Source of the DNA: Ignisphaera sp.
GTDB lineage: Archaea > Thermoproteota > Thermoprotei_A > Sulfolobales > Ignisphaeraceae
DNA: 64,000 nt
NCBI GenBank assembly: GCA_038831005.1
Contig: JAWBKZ010000002.1
Coordinates: forward strand, 1-64,000
Direction of reading: 5' to 3'
A program made the position numbers and the translations under genes. Positions 1 to 7,033 of the stretch are shown here, one piece after another; position 1 is the stretch's first letter; each line of letters begins with the position of its first letter. The notes below the pieces were generated by a model. It had not been told where the DNA came from, made no database searches, and saw only the letters and a list, made by a program, of their open reading frames with translations.

Positions 1-252
1 AAGGCTTTGAGGGAGGAGGTTTCTAAGCTTTGGGAGAATCAGAATAGGCTTTGGGAAGAAGTTAAGGCTTTGAGGGAGGAGGTTTCTAAGCTTTGGGAGA
101 ATCAGAATAGGCTTTGGGAAGAAGTTAAGGCTTTGAGGGAGGAGGTTTCTAAGCTTTGGGAGAATCAGAATAGGCTTTGGGAAGAAGTTAAGGCTTTGAG
201 GGAGGAGGTTTCTAAGCTTTGGGAGAATCAGAATAGGCTTTGGGAAGAAGTT
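1..252 (+). repeat. Four tandem copies of a 63-bp repeat inside a coding region
   Basis: The unit beginning aaggctttgagggaggagg recurs with no visible difference at 1-63, 64-126, 127-189 and 190-252, then diverges at 253 (agagacttg). 63 bp equals 21 codons, three heptads, so copy number can change without shifting frame. More copies may lie upstream of the window. Identity at DNA level points to recent expansion or ongoing homogenisation. Confidence 0.97.
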
Positions 253-738
253 AGAGACTTGAGAAAAGATTTCATAATGTTTGATAAACGTTTAACTAGT
301 CTAGAGAAACGTATTGATAGATTAGAGAAAGGTATGAGTTCTCTTGCTAAAGCTGTTGGTGTTACTCTTGATCACTATACAGCTACATTTGTTGAAGAAA
401 TCCTTAGATCTAGTGGTATACCAGAGGATAAGATCGACGTTAGAGTTGAGGTAGTTCTATCGTTTAAAGACATAGAAAGAGAAGTAGATATATTCAACAA
501 AGATCCTCTAGTCGTAGGAGAAGTAACAACATATATAGATAGCATCGAAAACGCTAGAAAAGAACTCAACAAACTTCTAGAAGACATAAAGTTTGCAGAA
601 CCTATATTCAACAGAAAAGTCTTTATGGCTATACTAGCTGTAGAGAATATACCTAAAGATGTTGCAGAATTTCTTGAAGAAGAATGTAGACGTCACGGCA
701 TTAAGCTTATATATGGAAAAGAAATAGAAAAACTGTAA
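1..738 (+). CDS. Coiled-coil protein with PD-(D/E)XK-like C-terminal domain, 5' end outside window
   Basis: The frame is open from the first base, so the gene starts upstream of the window; a TTG at 7 is not a convincing start. The first 84 codons are four exact copies of a 21-residue heptad-type repeat rich in Glu, Leu, Trp and Lys, followed by more coiled coil to about base 340. The C-terminal 120 residues contain the pattern REVDIF-x7-GEVTT, the Asp...Glu-x-Thr layout of PD-(D/E)XK-type folds. This matches the archaeal DUF3782-type proteins as I remember them. Function is unknown; nuclease activity is an inference from the motif. It is followed by the convergent tRNA-Arg gene. Confidence 0.75.
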   Translation, partial: KALREEVSKLWENQNRLWEEVKALREEVSKLWENQNRLWEEVKALREEVSKLWENQNRLWEEVKALREEVSKLWENQNRLWEEVRDLRKDFIMFDKRLTSLEKRIDRLEKGMSSLAKAVGVTLDHYTATFVEEILRSSGIPEDKIDVRVEVVLSFKDIEREVDIFNKDPLVVGEVTTYIDSIENARKELNKLLEDIKFAEPIFNRKVFMAILAVENIPKDVAEFLEEECRRHGIKLIYGKEIEKL

Positions 739-802
739 GTAATATACAATATATCAATTAATAACCGTAACTTACCATAACAAACAAAAATATTTAAATA
801 TG

Positions 803-881
803 TGGCGGGCCCGAGGGGATTTGAACCCCTGACCACCGGCTCCGAAGGCCGGCGCTCTATTCCTGGCTGAGCTACGGGCCC
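803..881 (-). tRNA. tRNA-Arg (anticodon TCG), CCA encoded
   Basis: Read on the minus strand from 881, the 7-bp acceptor stem GGGCCCG pairs with CGGGCCC. The anticodon stem CCGGC/GCCGG encloses the loop CTTCGGA with anticodon TCG (reads CGA). The T arm is AGGGGTTCAAATCCCCT. The discriminator G at 806 is followed by an encoded CCA (805-803). No intron. A T-rich stretch downstream on the minus strand (about 782-800) can terminate transcription. A TATA-like CTAAAAACC lies about 20-25 bases upstream (about 899-910). Confidence 0.97.
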
Positions 882-1101
882 TTTAGATGTCTGTATCTGA
901 GGTTTTTAGATCTTGATTAATATTATAACTTTGTTTATAGATTAAGGATGTTACTTGAATTTATAATTGATTAGAGCTGGCTATATAGCTTTAGGTATTT
1001 CATAGATTGGAGATGCAATAGATGAAGATTGTTATTATGGTTCATTTCTCGATTACGGTATCTTGTGTATTCTGGTAATTGATCTGAATTTTGATTATTT
1101 G

Positions 1102-1160
1102 TTTCAGTCTCGGGTTCTTACATCATTTGTTCAGAAGCAGCAGGCCTTACATCATCATCT
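1102..1160 (-). ncRNA. C/D box guide RNA candidate
   Basis: Read on the minus strand: C box ATGATGT (1155-1149, overlapping a second register ATGATGA at 1158-1152), a 14-nt guide, D' box CTGA (1134-1131), a 4-nt spacer, C' box ATGATGT (1126-1120), a guide of exactly 12 nt (AAGAACCCGAGA) and D box CTGA (1107-1104). A TATA-like AAAATATTTAAG lies at about 1192-1181, some 25 bases before the C box, so the RNA would have its own promoter. This is the layout of archaeal 2'-O-methylation guide RNAs that assemble with L7Ae, Nop5 and fibrillarin. Targets were not determined. The rest of the 882-1349 gap shows no gene. Confidence 0.8.
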
Positions 1161-1349
1161 ATGTTTTTTGTTGTGTGGCTTAAATATTTTGACTTCTTAT
1201 ATGTGTTATGTAGTTTGTTACTAGCTATTTTGTAATAGCGTATTAGTTGGGGTTTGTTCTGGCCTTAATAATCATAAGGTATGTAGACAATCTCTATTGT
1301 TTATAATATCTTGATTACTTGTAGTGATGTGGTTAAACAAGTTAGATCT

Positions 1350-2252
1350 CTACTTATTGATATATTTCTCTTTAATGTAATTAAGTATTGAGAGGGTAGC
1401 TACTATGGCTTCTTCTGTTCTTATATTTTCGACTCCTTGTCTAGGTACAAAGTTAACGATATAGTTAGCATACTTATCGATATCTATACCCTCATTTATT
1501 GCTATCTCGTCTACATCTAGGTAAGGTCCTCCAAAGACTACTAACACATTATGTTTATTTCTAAAATCATCTACAATATAGTTCTCTAAATAGTATAACG
1601 GTTTACCCTTCTTTGATGCTACAATAATTAGATAACCATTCTTATACACAAGATCAAGCATTTCTTTCAAAGAACTTATGCTCTGCACCCTATATCCCCA
1701 GTAAATATCTAGAGACTCTCTATCAACAATCTCTACATAATAATATCTACCATCTTCATGAACTATCTCTACAGTAACCCGGGTATTTACACTAGGGCAT
1801 CTACCTCTCATTACACCTTTCTTATCTAGACCAAGCTCAATTAAGCATTTACTCTCTGATCTACTAATAACGATACCCTCACGATATTGTGTATCAAATA
1901 TCTCTGGAGGAACATGGTGTGGTGTTTTAAGTGGAGGTAAAAGTCCTACATACCTTAGTTCTTGAGTAATTGGTACAACGATTTTCTTCATATATGGTGG
2001 AACCTCCATATAGTTGAGTATGCTTTGAATAAATTTCACGTGATCAGCATCTGTATCTGGATCTCTGTATATGAATATATTTTCGACACGAAATATTGCA
2101 GCAGCTCTACCTATAGATCCTACCTTTAGTGTCTGTTCACGTAGAGTCTTTGCATCTGATACCACTGATGCTGGTATAGCTATAGATATGAATGGTTTTG
2201 TTCTAAGAGGCCTCATGTACCTTCTATACACATCTACTTCATCTATCTTCAT
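1350..2252 (-). CDS. SPOUT-family putative RNA methyltransferase (COG2106 type)
   Basis: 300 residues. The N-terminus (ISIAIPASVVSDAKTLREQT, then GSIGRAAAIFRVENIFIY) matches the archaeal/eukaryotic SPOUT family that includes yeast YGR283C and human SPOUT1. A central segment (VGLLPPLKTPHHVPPE onward, about residues 100-180) fits the inserted OB-like domain. The C-terminal part has the glycine-rich VFGGPYLDVDE, expected for the trefoil-knot SAM site. The family is thought to modify rRNA; the exact target is not evident. It is a stand-alone gene whose start ATG is 2252. Its upstream gap holds two RNA candidates. Confidence 0.85.
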   Translation of the reverse strand: MKIDEVDVYRRYMRPLRTKPFISIAIPASVVSDAKTLREQTLKVGSIGRAAAIFRVENIFIYRDPDTDADHVKFIQSILNYMEVPPYMKKIVVPITQELRYVGLLPPLKTPHHVPPEIFDTQYREGIVISRSESKCLIELGLDKKGVMRGRCPSVNTRVTVEIVHEDGRYYYVEIVDRESLDIYWGYRVQSISSLKEMLDLVYKNGYLIIVASKKGKPLYYLENYIVDDFRNKHNVLVVFGGPYLDVDEIAINEGIDIDKYANYIVNFVPRQGVENIRTEEAIVATLSILNYIKEKYINK

Positions 2253-2317
2253 CTATCTACAACCTGAAAATCTATAAACTTGCTACCGCTTATAGATATC
2301 TATTAGTGATGTAGGTC

Positions 2318-2380
2318 TAGATGATGATCCCTTCATGCACTGAATATGTAACGAAATGATGTGTGCTGGGATACCTGAGA
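2318..2380 (+). ncRNA. C/D box guide RNA candidate
   Basis: C box ATGATGA (2321-2327), guide of exactly 12 nt TCCCTTCATGCA, D' box CTGA (2340-2343), 11-nt spacer, C' box ATGATGT (2356-2362), guide of exactly 12 nt GTGCTGGGATAC, D box CTGA (2375-2378). A TATA box (CTTATAGAT, about 2289-2298) is centred 27 bases before the C box. Two 12-nt guides plus a well-placed promoter make chance unlikely. The predicted targets are TGCATGAAGGGA and GTATCCCAGCAC, with methylation expected opposite the fifth guide base from each D box; I could not assign them to a particular RNA. Confidence 0.85.
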
Positions 2381-2450
2381 ATTTCAACATTATCTACATA
2401 GCATAAATACTAACAACGTTAATAAAGAGTTATACAAAATACAGTTAATG

Positions 2451-2523
2451 CCCCCTGTGGCCAGACTCGTGTGAATATGATCCATAAGGTGATAATGATC
2501 ACGAGATCTCCGCAGGGGGTACA
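2451..2523 (+). ncRNA. Stable hairpin, possible H/ACA-type small RNA
   Basis: CCCCCTGTGG (2451-2460) pairs with CCGCAGGGGG (2510-2519) over 10 bp with one G-U. AGA/TCT plus CTCGTG/CACGAG (2463-2471 with 2500-2509) form an inner stem after a CC bulge. The apical loop of 28 nt contains two related strings, TGAATATGATC and TGATAATGATC. The outer stem is followed after one base by ACA (2521-2523), as in archaeal H/ACA RNAs. A TATA-like TTAATAAAG is about 28 bases upstream. The internal loop is short for a pseudouridylation pocket, so H/ACA is only a suggestion. Either strand could form the stem. Confidence 0.45.
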
Positions 2524-2567
2524 GGAATCCCATGGTATAGAGAAAATATACCAATGCTCTTTATCCA

Positions 2568-3020
2568 CTAACCTATTATGGCAATAGGTTGACCAATATC
2601 AATGAAGCTTTTCTCTTTCGTTAATATCTTCTTTATCTTACCGTTAAAGGGACTTTTCAGCTCTATTACCATCTTCATAGACTCTATAATCGCTATAGAC
2701 TGACCTTGGCCAACAGTATCACCTTCATTAACAAGAAGCTTCACGAGTCTCCCAGGTATATCGCTACGAATAACCATACCATCTGCCTCTAAATTGTTTA
2801 AAGTTTGCTGAGGTATAGATTCAGTAGCTATAATATCCGATTTTTCTGCAATTTCTCTTGCTATACCACTATCTCTTGCTGTACCACTAAGTAGCTCTTT
2901 AGTTACATGAATCACGTATTCTCTATTCCCAATTCTAGCTACATAGGTATCCTTCTCTTTCTCATATACCTCTACCTCATACTTTTTATTATTGATAATA
3001 ACGGTGAGCTTTGTCCCCAT
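2568..3020 (-). CDS. Biotin carboxyl carrier protein (biotin/lipoyl domain)
   Basis: 150 residues. The C-terminal 75 residues are a biotinyl domain with the motif ESMKM; Lys116 is the expected biotinylated residue. The family usually has AMKM, so Ser replaces Ala here. The N-terminal 40 residues resemble the pre-domain found in carrier subunits of acyl-CoA carboxylases and sodium-pump decarboxylases. It would shuttle carboxybiotin to the carboxyltransferase encoded divergently next door. A TATA-like TCTTATATATC lies at about 3053-3066 and an AGGT-containing leader precedes ATG 3020. No biotin carboxylase subunit is in the window. Confidence 0.92.
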   Translation of the reverse strand: MGTKLTVIINNKKYEVEVYEKEKDTYVARIGNREYVIHVTKELLSGTARDSGIAREIAEKSDIIATESIPQQTLNNLEADGMVIRSDIPGRLVKLLVNEGDTVGQGQSIAIIESMKMVIELKSPFNGKIKKILTKEKSFIDIGQPIAIIG

Positions 3021-3129
3021 TACCAGTACCTACTTAGTGATGAATTCCGGAGAGATATATAAGATTTAATATAGCTGTTCAAAAACCTATGCACATAGTG
3101 TTACATCTTCTATGGATCCTTAGGAACCC

Positions 3130-3143
3130 GTATCCTTGGATAC
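3130..3143. promoter_or_regulatory. Palindrome in the divergent promoter region of the biotin-enzyme pair
   Basis: GTATCC (3130-3135), two bases, then GGATAC (3138-3143) form a perfect 6-bp inverted repeat midway between the divergent starts at 3020 and 3259. The flanking TATA boxes are about 3053-3066 (minus gene) and about 3217-3225 (plus gene, CTTAAATAG). It could be an operator shared by both genes. Support is positional only. Confidence 0.35.
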
Positions 3144-3258
3144 CTACATGCAGCTCCCTACTCCATATGTCAATCATTAAGAGATGCATAACGTAATATG
3201 GATACTCTTCAAAAGTCTTAAATAGTTGCTCTCCACCATTATCTGGAAGGTATTAGTA

Positions 3259-4842
3259 ATGAGCTTAACTCAGGAAGGTATACGTAGAGAAATTCAAGAG
3301 CTTAGAGAAATGGTCAGCAGAGCTAGAATTGGTGGTGGACATGAAGCTATAGAGAAACAGCATTCCCAGGGAAAGCTTACAGCAAGAGAAAGACTTGATC
3401 TACTGTTTGATAGTGGAAGCTATATAGAGATAGACATGTTTGTTATGTCTAGAGCTACAGAATTCGATATGGATAAAAAGAAGGTTCCTGGTGATGGTGT
3501 TGTTACAGCATTTGGTAAAGTTGATGGTAGATATGTTGTAGGTATTGCACAAGACTTTACAGTAATAGGTGGATCTGTAGGAGAAATGCATGCTTCAAAA
3601 ATCGTTAAAGCTCTTCAATATGCTTTAAGTGTAGGTGTTCCAGTAGTTTTCCTAAACGATTCTGGTGGTGCTAGGATACAGGAAGGAGTAGATTCTCTTA
3701 AAGGTTATGGAGACATATTCTATATGAATGTAGCTGCTTCTGGTGTTATTCCACAAATAGCCGTGATCATGGGTCCTTGTGCTGGAGGTGCTGTATATTC
3801 ACCTGCTTTAATGGATTTCATCATAATGGTCGAAAAAACATCATACATGTTCATTACAGGTCCTCGTGTTGTTAAAGCAGCTTTAGGTGAAGAAGTAACA
3901 GAAGAAGAGCTTGGAGGACCTCAGATACATATGTCTAAGAGTGGTGTAGCACATTTTGTTGCTAGAGATGATAAGGAAGCTATATATCTTGTTAAAAAGC
4001 TCTTGAGCTATCTACCATCAAATAATATGGAGATGCCGCCAAGAGTAGAGACAGGTGATGATCCAGAGAGGGTTACATCATCTCTAGACACCATAGTGCC
4101 TGAAGATACTAGAAAACCCTACAACATGTATGAAATAATAGAAAATGTTGTAGACAGAGGATCATTTTTTGAGATTCAAAAAGAGTTTGCTAAAAACGCT
4201 ATAATTGGTTTCGCACGAGTAAACGGCTATGTTGTTGGAGTAGTCGCAAATAACACAATGTACTACATGGGCGCACTCGATATAGATTCTTCAGATAAGA
4301 TAGCCAGATTCGTAAGATTTTGTGATGCATTCAATATACCGATAATCACATTCGTAGACGTACCAGGATTTGTACCTGGTACATATCAAGAGCATAGAGG
4401 AATCATAAGACATGGAGCTAAGATAATATATGCCTATAGTGAAGCCACAGTACCTAAGATAACGGTAATCGTGAGGAAAGCCTATGGAGGTGCCTACATA
4501 GCGTTAGGCTCAAAACATCTTGGAGCAGACATGGTTTTTGCATGGCCTACAGCAGAAATAGCTGTTATGGGTCCTGAGGCTGCTGCTGAAGTTATTTGGC
4601 GCAAGAAGCTTGACGCTATAACTGATCCTAGTGAAAGAGAGAAGATGTTGCAGAAACTTGCAGAAGAATATAGAGAGAAACTCGCGAAACCTTATTACAC
4701 TGCTTCTAGAGGTTATATCGATATGGTCATAGAGCCTAGTATAACTAGATCGATGATAGCAAAAACACTAGAATTCTTGTTGTCAAAGAGGGAAATTAGG
4801 TTGAGGATTCCACCTAAGAAGCATGGATTGATGCCTCTATAG
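3259..4842 (+). CDS. Acyl-CoA carboxyltransferase subunit (propionyl/methylmalonyl-CoA type)
   Basis: About 527 residues, the normal length of PccB/MmdA proteins. The crotonase-like halves carry SGGARIQEGVDSLKGYG and GPCAGGAVYSPAL in the first half and DVPGFVPGTYQEHRGIIRHGAK, KAYGGAYIALGSK and MGPEAAAEV in the second; these bind the acyl-CoA and biotin. It transfers carboxyl between biotin and an acyl-CoA. I chose ATG 3259 because a GGAAGGT box sits just before it; an upstream TTG at 3226 lacks one. With the divergent carrier protein it forms two parts of a carboxylase or methylmalonyl-CoA decarboxylase; the sequence does not decide which. Confidence 0.93.
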   Translation: MSLTQEGIRREIQELREMVSRARIGGGHEAIEKQHSQGKLTARERLDLLFDSGSYIEIDMFVMSRATEFDMDKKKVPGDGVVTAFGKVDGRYVVGIAQDFTVIGGSVGEMHASKIVKALQYALSVGVPVVFLNDSGGARIQEGVDSLKGYGDIFYMNVAASGVIPQIAVIMGPCAGGAVYSPALMDFIIMVEKTSYMFITGPRVVKAALGEEVTEEELGGPQIHMSKSGVAHFVARDDKEAIYLVKKLLSYLPSNNMEMPPRVETGDDPERVTSSLDTIVPEDTRKPYNMYEIIENVVDRGSFFEIQKEFAKNAIIGFARVNGYVVGVVANNTMYYMGALDIDSSDKIARFVRFCDAFNIPIITFVDVPGFVPGTYQEHRGIIRHGAKIIYAYSEATVPKITVIVRKAYGGAYIALGSKHLGADMVFAWPTAEIAVMGPEAAAEVIWRKKLDAITDPSEREKMLQKLAEEYREKLAKPYYTASRGYIDMVIEPSITRSMIAKTLEFLLSKREIRLRIPPKKHGLMPL

Positions 4843-4865
4843 GGTTTCTATAGAGTTTGTAGAGA

Positions 4866-5594
4866 ATGACTCCAAAATTTCACGAAATAGTTAGAGATGA
4901 GTATCTAGATAGAATTCTAATGTATGCTAAAGTACTGATTGAAGTAGAGAATATCATAGAGGAATTGATAGAGGATATTAATGCAGATGCTACAGGTCTA
5001 AGTCTAAAGATTGAAGGGATATATACCGATAGAATAGATAATGTGGTAAAGGTGTATACAAACTTAGATAAGAGATGTAGCTTAGAGAAGAAAGTGGACA
5101 ACATATCGATAGAGATAGAGTGCAAAAATGTGTATCCTAACTCCAATGAAGTTTATATATCGCTAATCGTAGAGTTAATGAGGCTAGCAATAAAATTTCT
5201 TAAACCATATATAAATAGAAACAAAGAATACATGCTTATAACAATTCTAGGTAGTAAGACTAGCGGTACACTTGTTCTCGAAGGTGAAGAAAAGAACATA
5301 GTAATACCATATATTCCCGGCACAATATTTATTTGCCACACTCATCCAAAAACATATTCAGCGATTTTCTCTAAAAACGATATACTCTCTTTACTTGATA
5401 TTCTATCTAACCAAGGCTTTGGATCCTGCGTTATAACACCTTCTACACAACTTACCATATACAGATACAGACCATTCGTCATAGAAGACTACTACAAGTT
5501 ATTTAGAATAGCCAAAGAATACGAATACCTAGATCATGTGCTGTTTCATAGAATTGGCTTCTCATCCCTAGAGAGTATATACAGTATAATCTGA
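4866..5594 (+). CDS. JAMM/MPN-like metalloprotein, uncharacterised
   Basis: 242 residues. The C-terminal half contains CHTHPKTYSAIFSKND, which has the His-x-His-Pro...Ser-x2-Asp arrangement of JAB1/MPN/Mov34 metalloproteases; the spacer between the second His and Ser is eight residues rather than the usual seven. Upstream acidic residues (LVLEGEEKN) could supply the catalytic Glu. The N-terminal 100 residues match nothing I recognise. It follows the carboxyltransferase by 23 bp on the same strand, so they may be co-transcribed. Substrate is unknown; desampylase-like isopeptidase activity is conceivable but not shown. Its stop abuts the stop of the convergent HD gene with no gap. Confidence 0.6.
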   Translation: MTPKFHEIVRDEYLDRILMYAKVLIEVENIIEELIEDINADATGLSLKIEGIYTDRIDNVVKVYTNLDKRCSLEKKVDNISIEIECKNVYPNSNEVYISLIVELMRLAIKFLKPYINRNKEYMLITILGSKTSGTLVLEGEEKNIVIPYIPGTIFICHTHPKTYSAIFSKNDILSLLDILSNQGFGSCVITPSTQLTIYRYRPFVIEDYYKLFRIAKEYEYLDHVLFHRIGFSSLESIYSII

Positions 5595-6383
5595 TTATTC
5601 TCTGGGATATATCTTGGTAAACCTTGTGGGAATAGCTATATAGATCTCTACATACTTATCCAATCCACTTGTTTTAACCTTAGGTAACAGAACTTCTTCA
5701 AGCTGAAATAGACCTGCATATTCATCCATATGCATAACTATTTTAATTGGTTTTTCAGTACCTTGCTCTACTTCAACTCTCTTTATAGTTATAGCTGAAA
5801 CAGCATGCATATCTAGTTTACCTAATTTATAGGGAACTCTTGCTCTACCTTCAGCCATATCGAGTCCATCACCAATTTTCACAACACCACATTCTGTTGT
5901 TAGACACCGAACACTGTATTCTGTAGCGTATATTGCATGCATAATTTCTTGCCTAATGGCGATAAGCCTTCTATCTACAAAGCCTAGCTTTGGTAATAAC
6001 CTATTGAGTATGTCTTTAGCTAAAAGAGCTCCTAGAAACTCGTGGTTAGCTCTATGAATAGCATTACCTATATCATGAAAATATGCTGCAAATAGTACAA
6101 CAAGTTTAGCTTCATCTACATTCCTGGTTGTTCCATCTCTCATCGTAGTTAACTCTATATTGTTACGAATGAGAATATCTACAAGTTCTAAAGCTACGCC
6201 TGCAACTATCCTTGCATGGACTATTCCATGATCATTGTATCTGAGCCTTGTAACAGCCATAATATTGCTCATCTTCAATAGCTCTAAAACCTCATCATCT
6301 TCTTCAAGCATACGAAATGCTGATCTTAGAAGAGATGAAGTTTCAACATGTTTGTAGATGAGTTGAGAGGACACGGTAACCAT
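5595..6383 (-). CDS. HD-domain phosphohydrolase
   Basis: 262 residues from ATG 6383. Metal ligands of the HD superfamily are visible in order: HGIVHARIV (first His), YFHDIGNAIH (the HD pair), RANHEFLG and QEIMHAIYAT, ending with KIGDGLDMAEGRAR (distal Asp). Such proteins hydrolyse nucleotides or phosphoesters; the substrate here is unknown. I prefer ATG 6383 over GTG 6392 because GAGGTG sits 6 bases before the ATG. A TATA-like CCTTAAATTT at about 6433-6443 is directly abutted by an inverted repeat. It is convergent with the JAMM-like gene. Confidence 0.85.
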   Translation of the reverse strand: MVTVSSQLIYKHVETSSLLRSAFRMLEEDDEVLELLKMSNIMAVTRLRYNDHGIVHARIVAGVALELVDILIRNNIELTTMRDGTTRNVDEAKLVVLFAAYFHDIGNAIHRANHEFLGALLAKDILNRLLPKLGFVDRRLIAIRQEIMHAIYATEYSVRCLTTECGVVKIGDGLDMAEGRARVPYKLGKLDMHAVSAITIKRVEVEQGTEKPIKIVMHMDEYAGLFQLEEVLLPKVKTSGLDKYVEIYIAIPTRFTKIYPRE

Positions 6384-6442
6384 AATGAGCACCTCTATCT
6401 ATGGAACATTACGAATAGTATATTACATATAGAAATTTAAGG

Positions 6443-6463
6443 TATGTACTAAAAATGTACATA
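6443..6463. promoter_or_regulatory. Inverted repeat next to the HD-hydrolase TATA box
   Basis: TATGTAC (6443-6449), 7 bases, then GTACATA (6457-6463): perfect 7-bp arms immediately upstream of the TATA-like element that serves the gene starting at 6383. The position would interfere with TFB/TBP binding, so a repressor site is plausible. This is inferred from symmetry and position only. Confidence 0.4.
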
Positions 6464-6506
6464 TGTAGAGCGTTATTTACATTGTTAGAGATACAGTTGT
6501 ACAGCA

Positions 6507-7019
6507 TCACGTTTTCAAGACCTCATTAACTCTCTCTGTAAAGGTTTGTAGAATCCTCAAATAAGTCGATATACTGTTCAAGATAGAGGTACTGTCGCCG
6601 TAAATGAGATACACGGAGGGTTCAATAATAGCTGGAAGATTTTTTGTTTTCAATACTTTAACTAAGAATGTATCGTTTTTAGCTGTTTTCTCTACCAGAC
6701 ATACATGGTTTTCTATCTCCATATATCCTACAAATCTTTTAGACAAACCCTTGGGGGCAGATTTTATTCCTATCTTCCTCCATACACTGTCGTCCGATTT
6801 AGCAATCTTTACCACAAGCCTTAAATAGATATTGAAGAACCCCTTTATACTGGATAAACATTTTATACCTTCTTCTATATCGCCAAGAAGCAAAATATGT
6901 AGAATTCTTTTTTCGCTATTCCCATACAGTTTCTTGACAAAACATTGGTTAGCTATTTTAAGTGCTTTTGTGTAGCCGAAATCCGGATCAATAGTTATAT
7001 CAACTATGGCTTGGATCAT
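6507..7019 (-). CDS. Hypothetical protein downstream of valS
   Basis: 170 residues with no motif I recognise. It has alternating hydrophobic strands and helices without membrane segments or metal-binding clusters, so it is probably a small cytoplasmic protein. ATG 7019 is preceded by AAGGTTAG at suitable spacing. It begins 14 bp after the valS stop on the same strand, so it is probably in the same operon. That context hints at a translation role, but nothing in the sequence confirms it. Confidence 0.7.
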   Translation of the reverse strand: MIQAIVDITIDPDFGYTKALKIANQCFVKKLYGNSEKRILHILLLGDIEEGIKCLSSIKGFFNIYLRLVVKIAKSDDSVWRKIGIKSAPKGLSKRFVGYMEIENHVCLVEKTAKNDTFLVKVLKTKNLPAIIEPSVYLIYGDSTSILNSISTYLRILQTFTERVNEVLKT

Positions 7020-7033
7020 AGCTGTAGCTAACC

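Noticed and set aside
1-252. CRISPR-like periodicity
   Set aside because: The 63-bp unit has no spacers and is in-frame coding sequence; no CRISPR array or cas gene was seen anywhere in the window.
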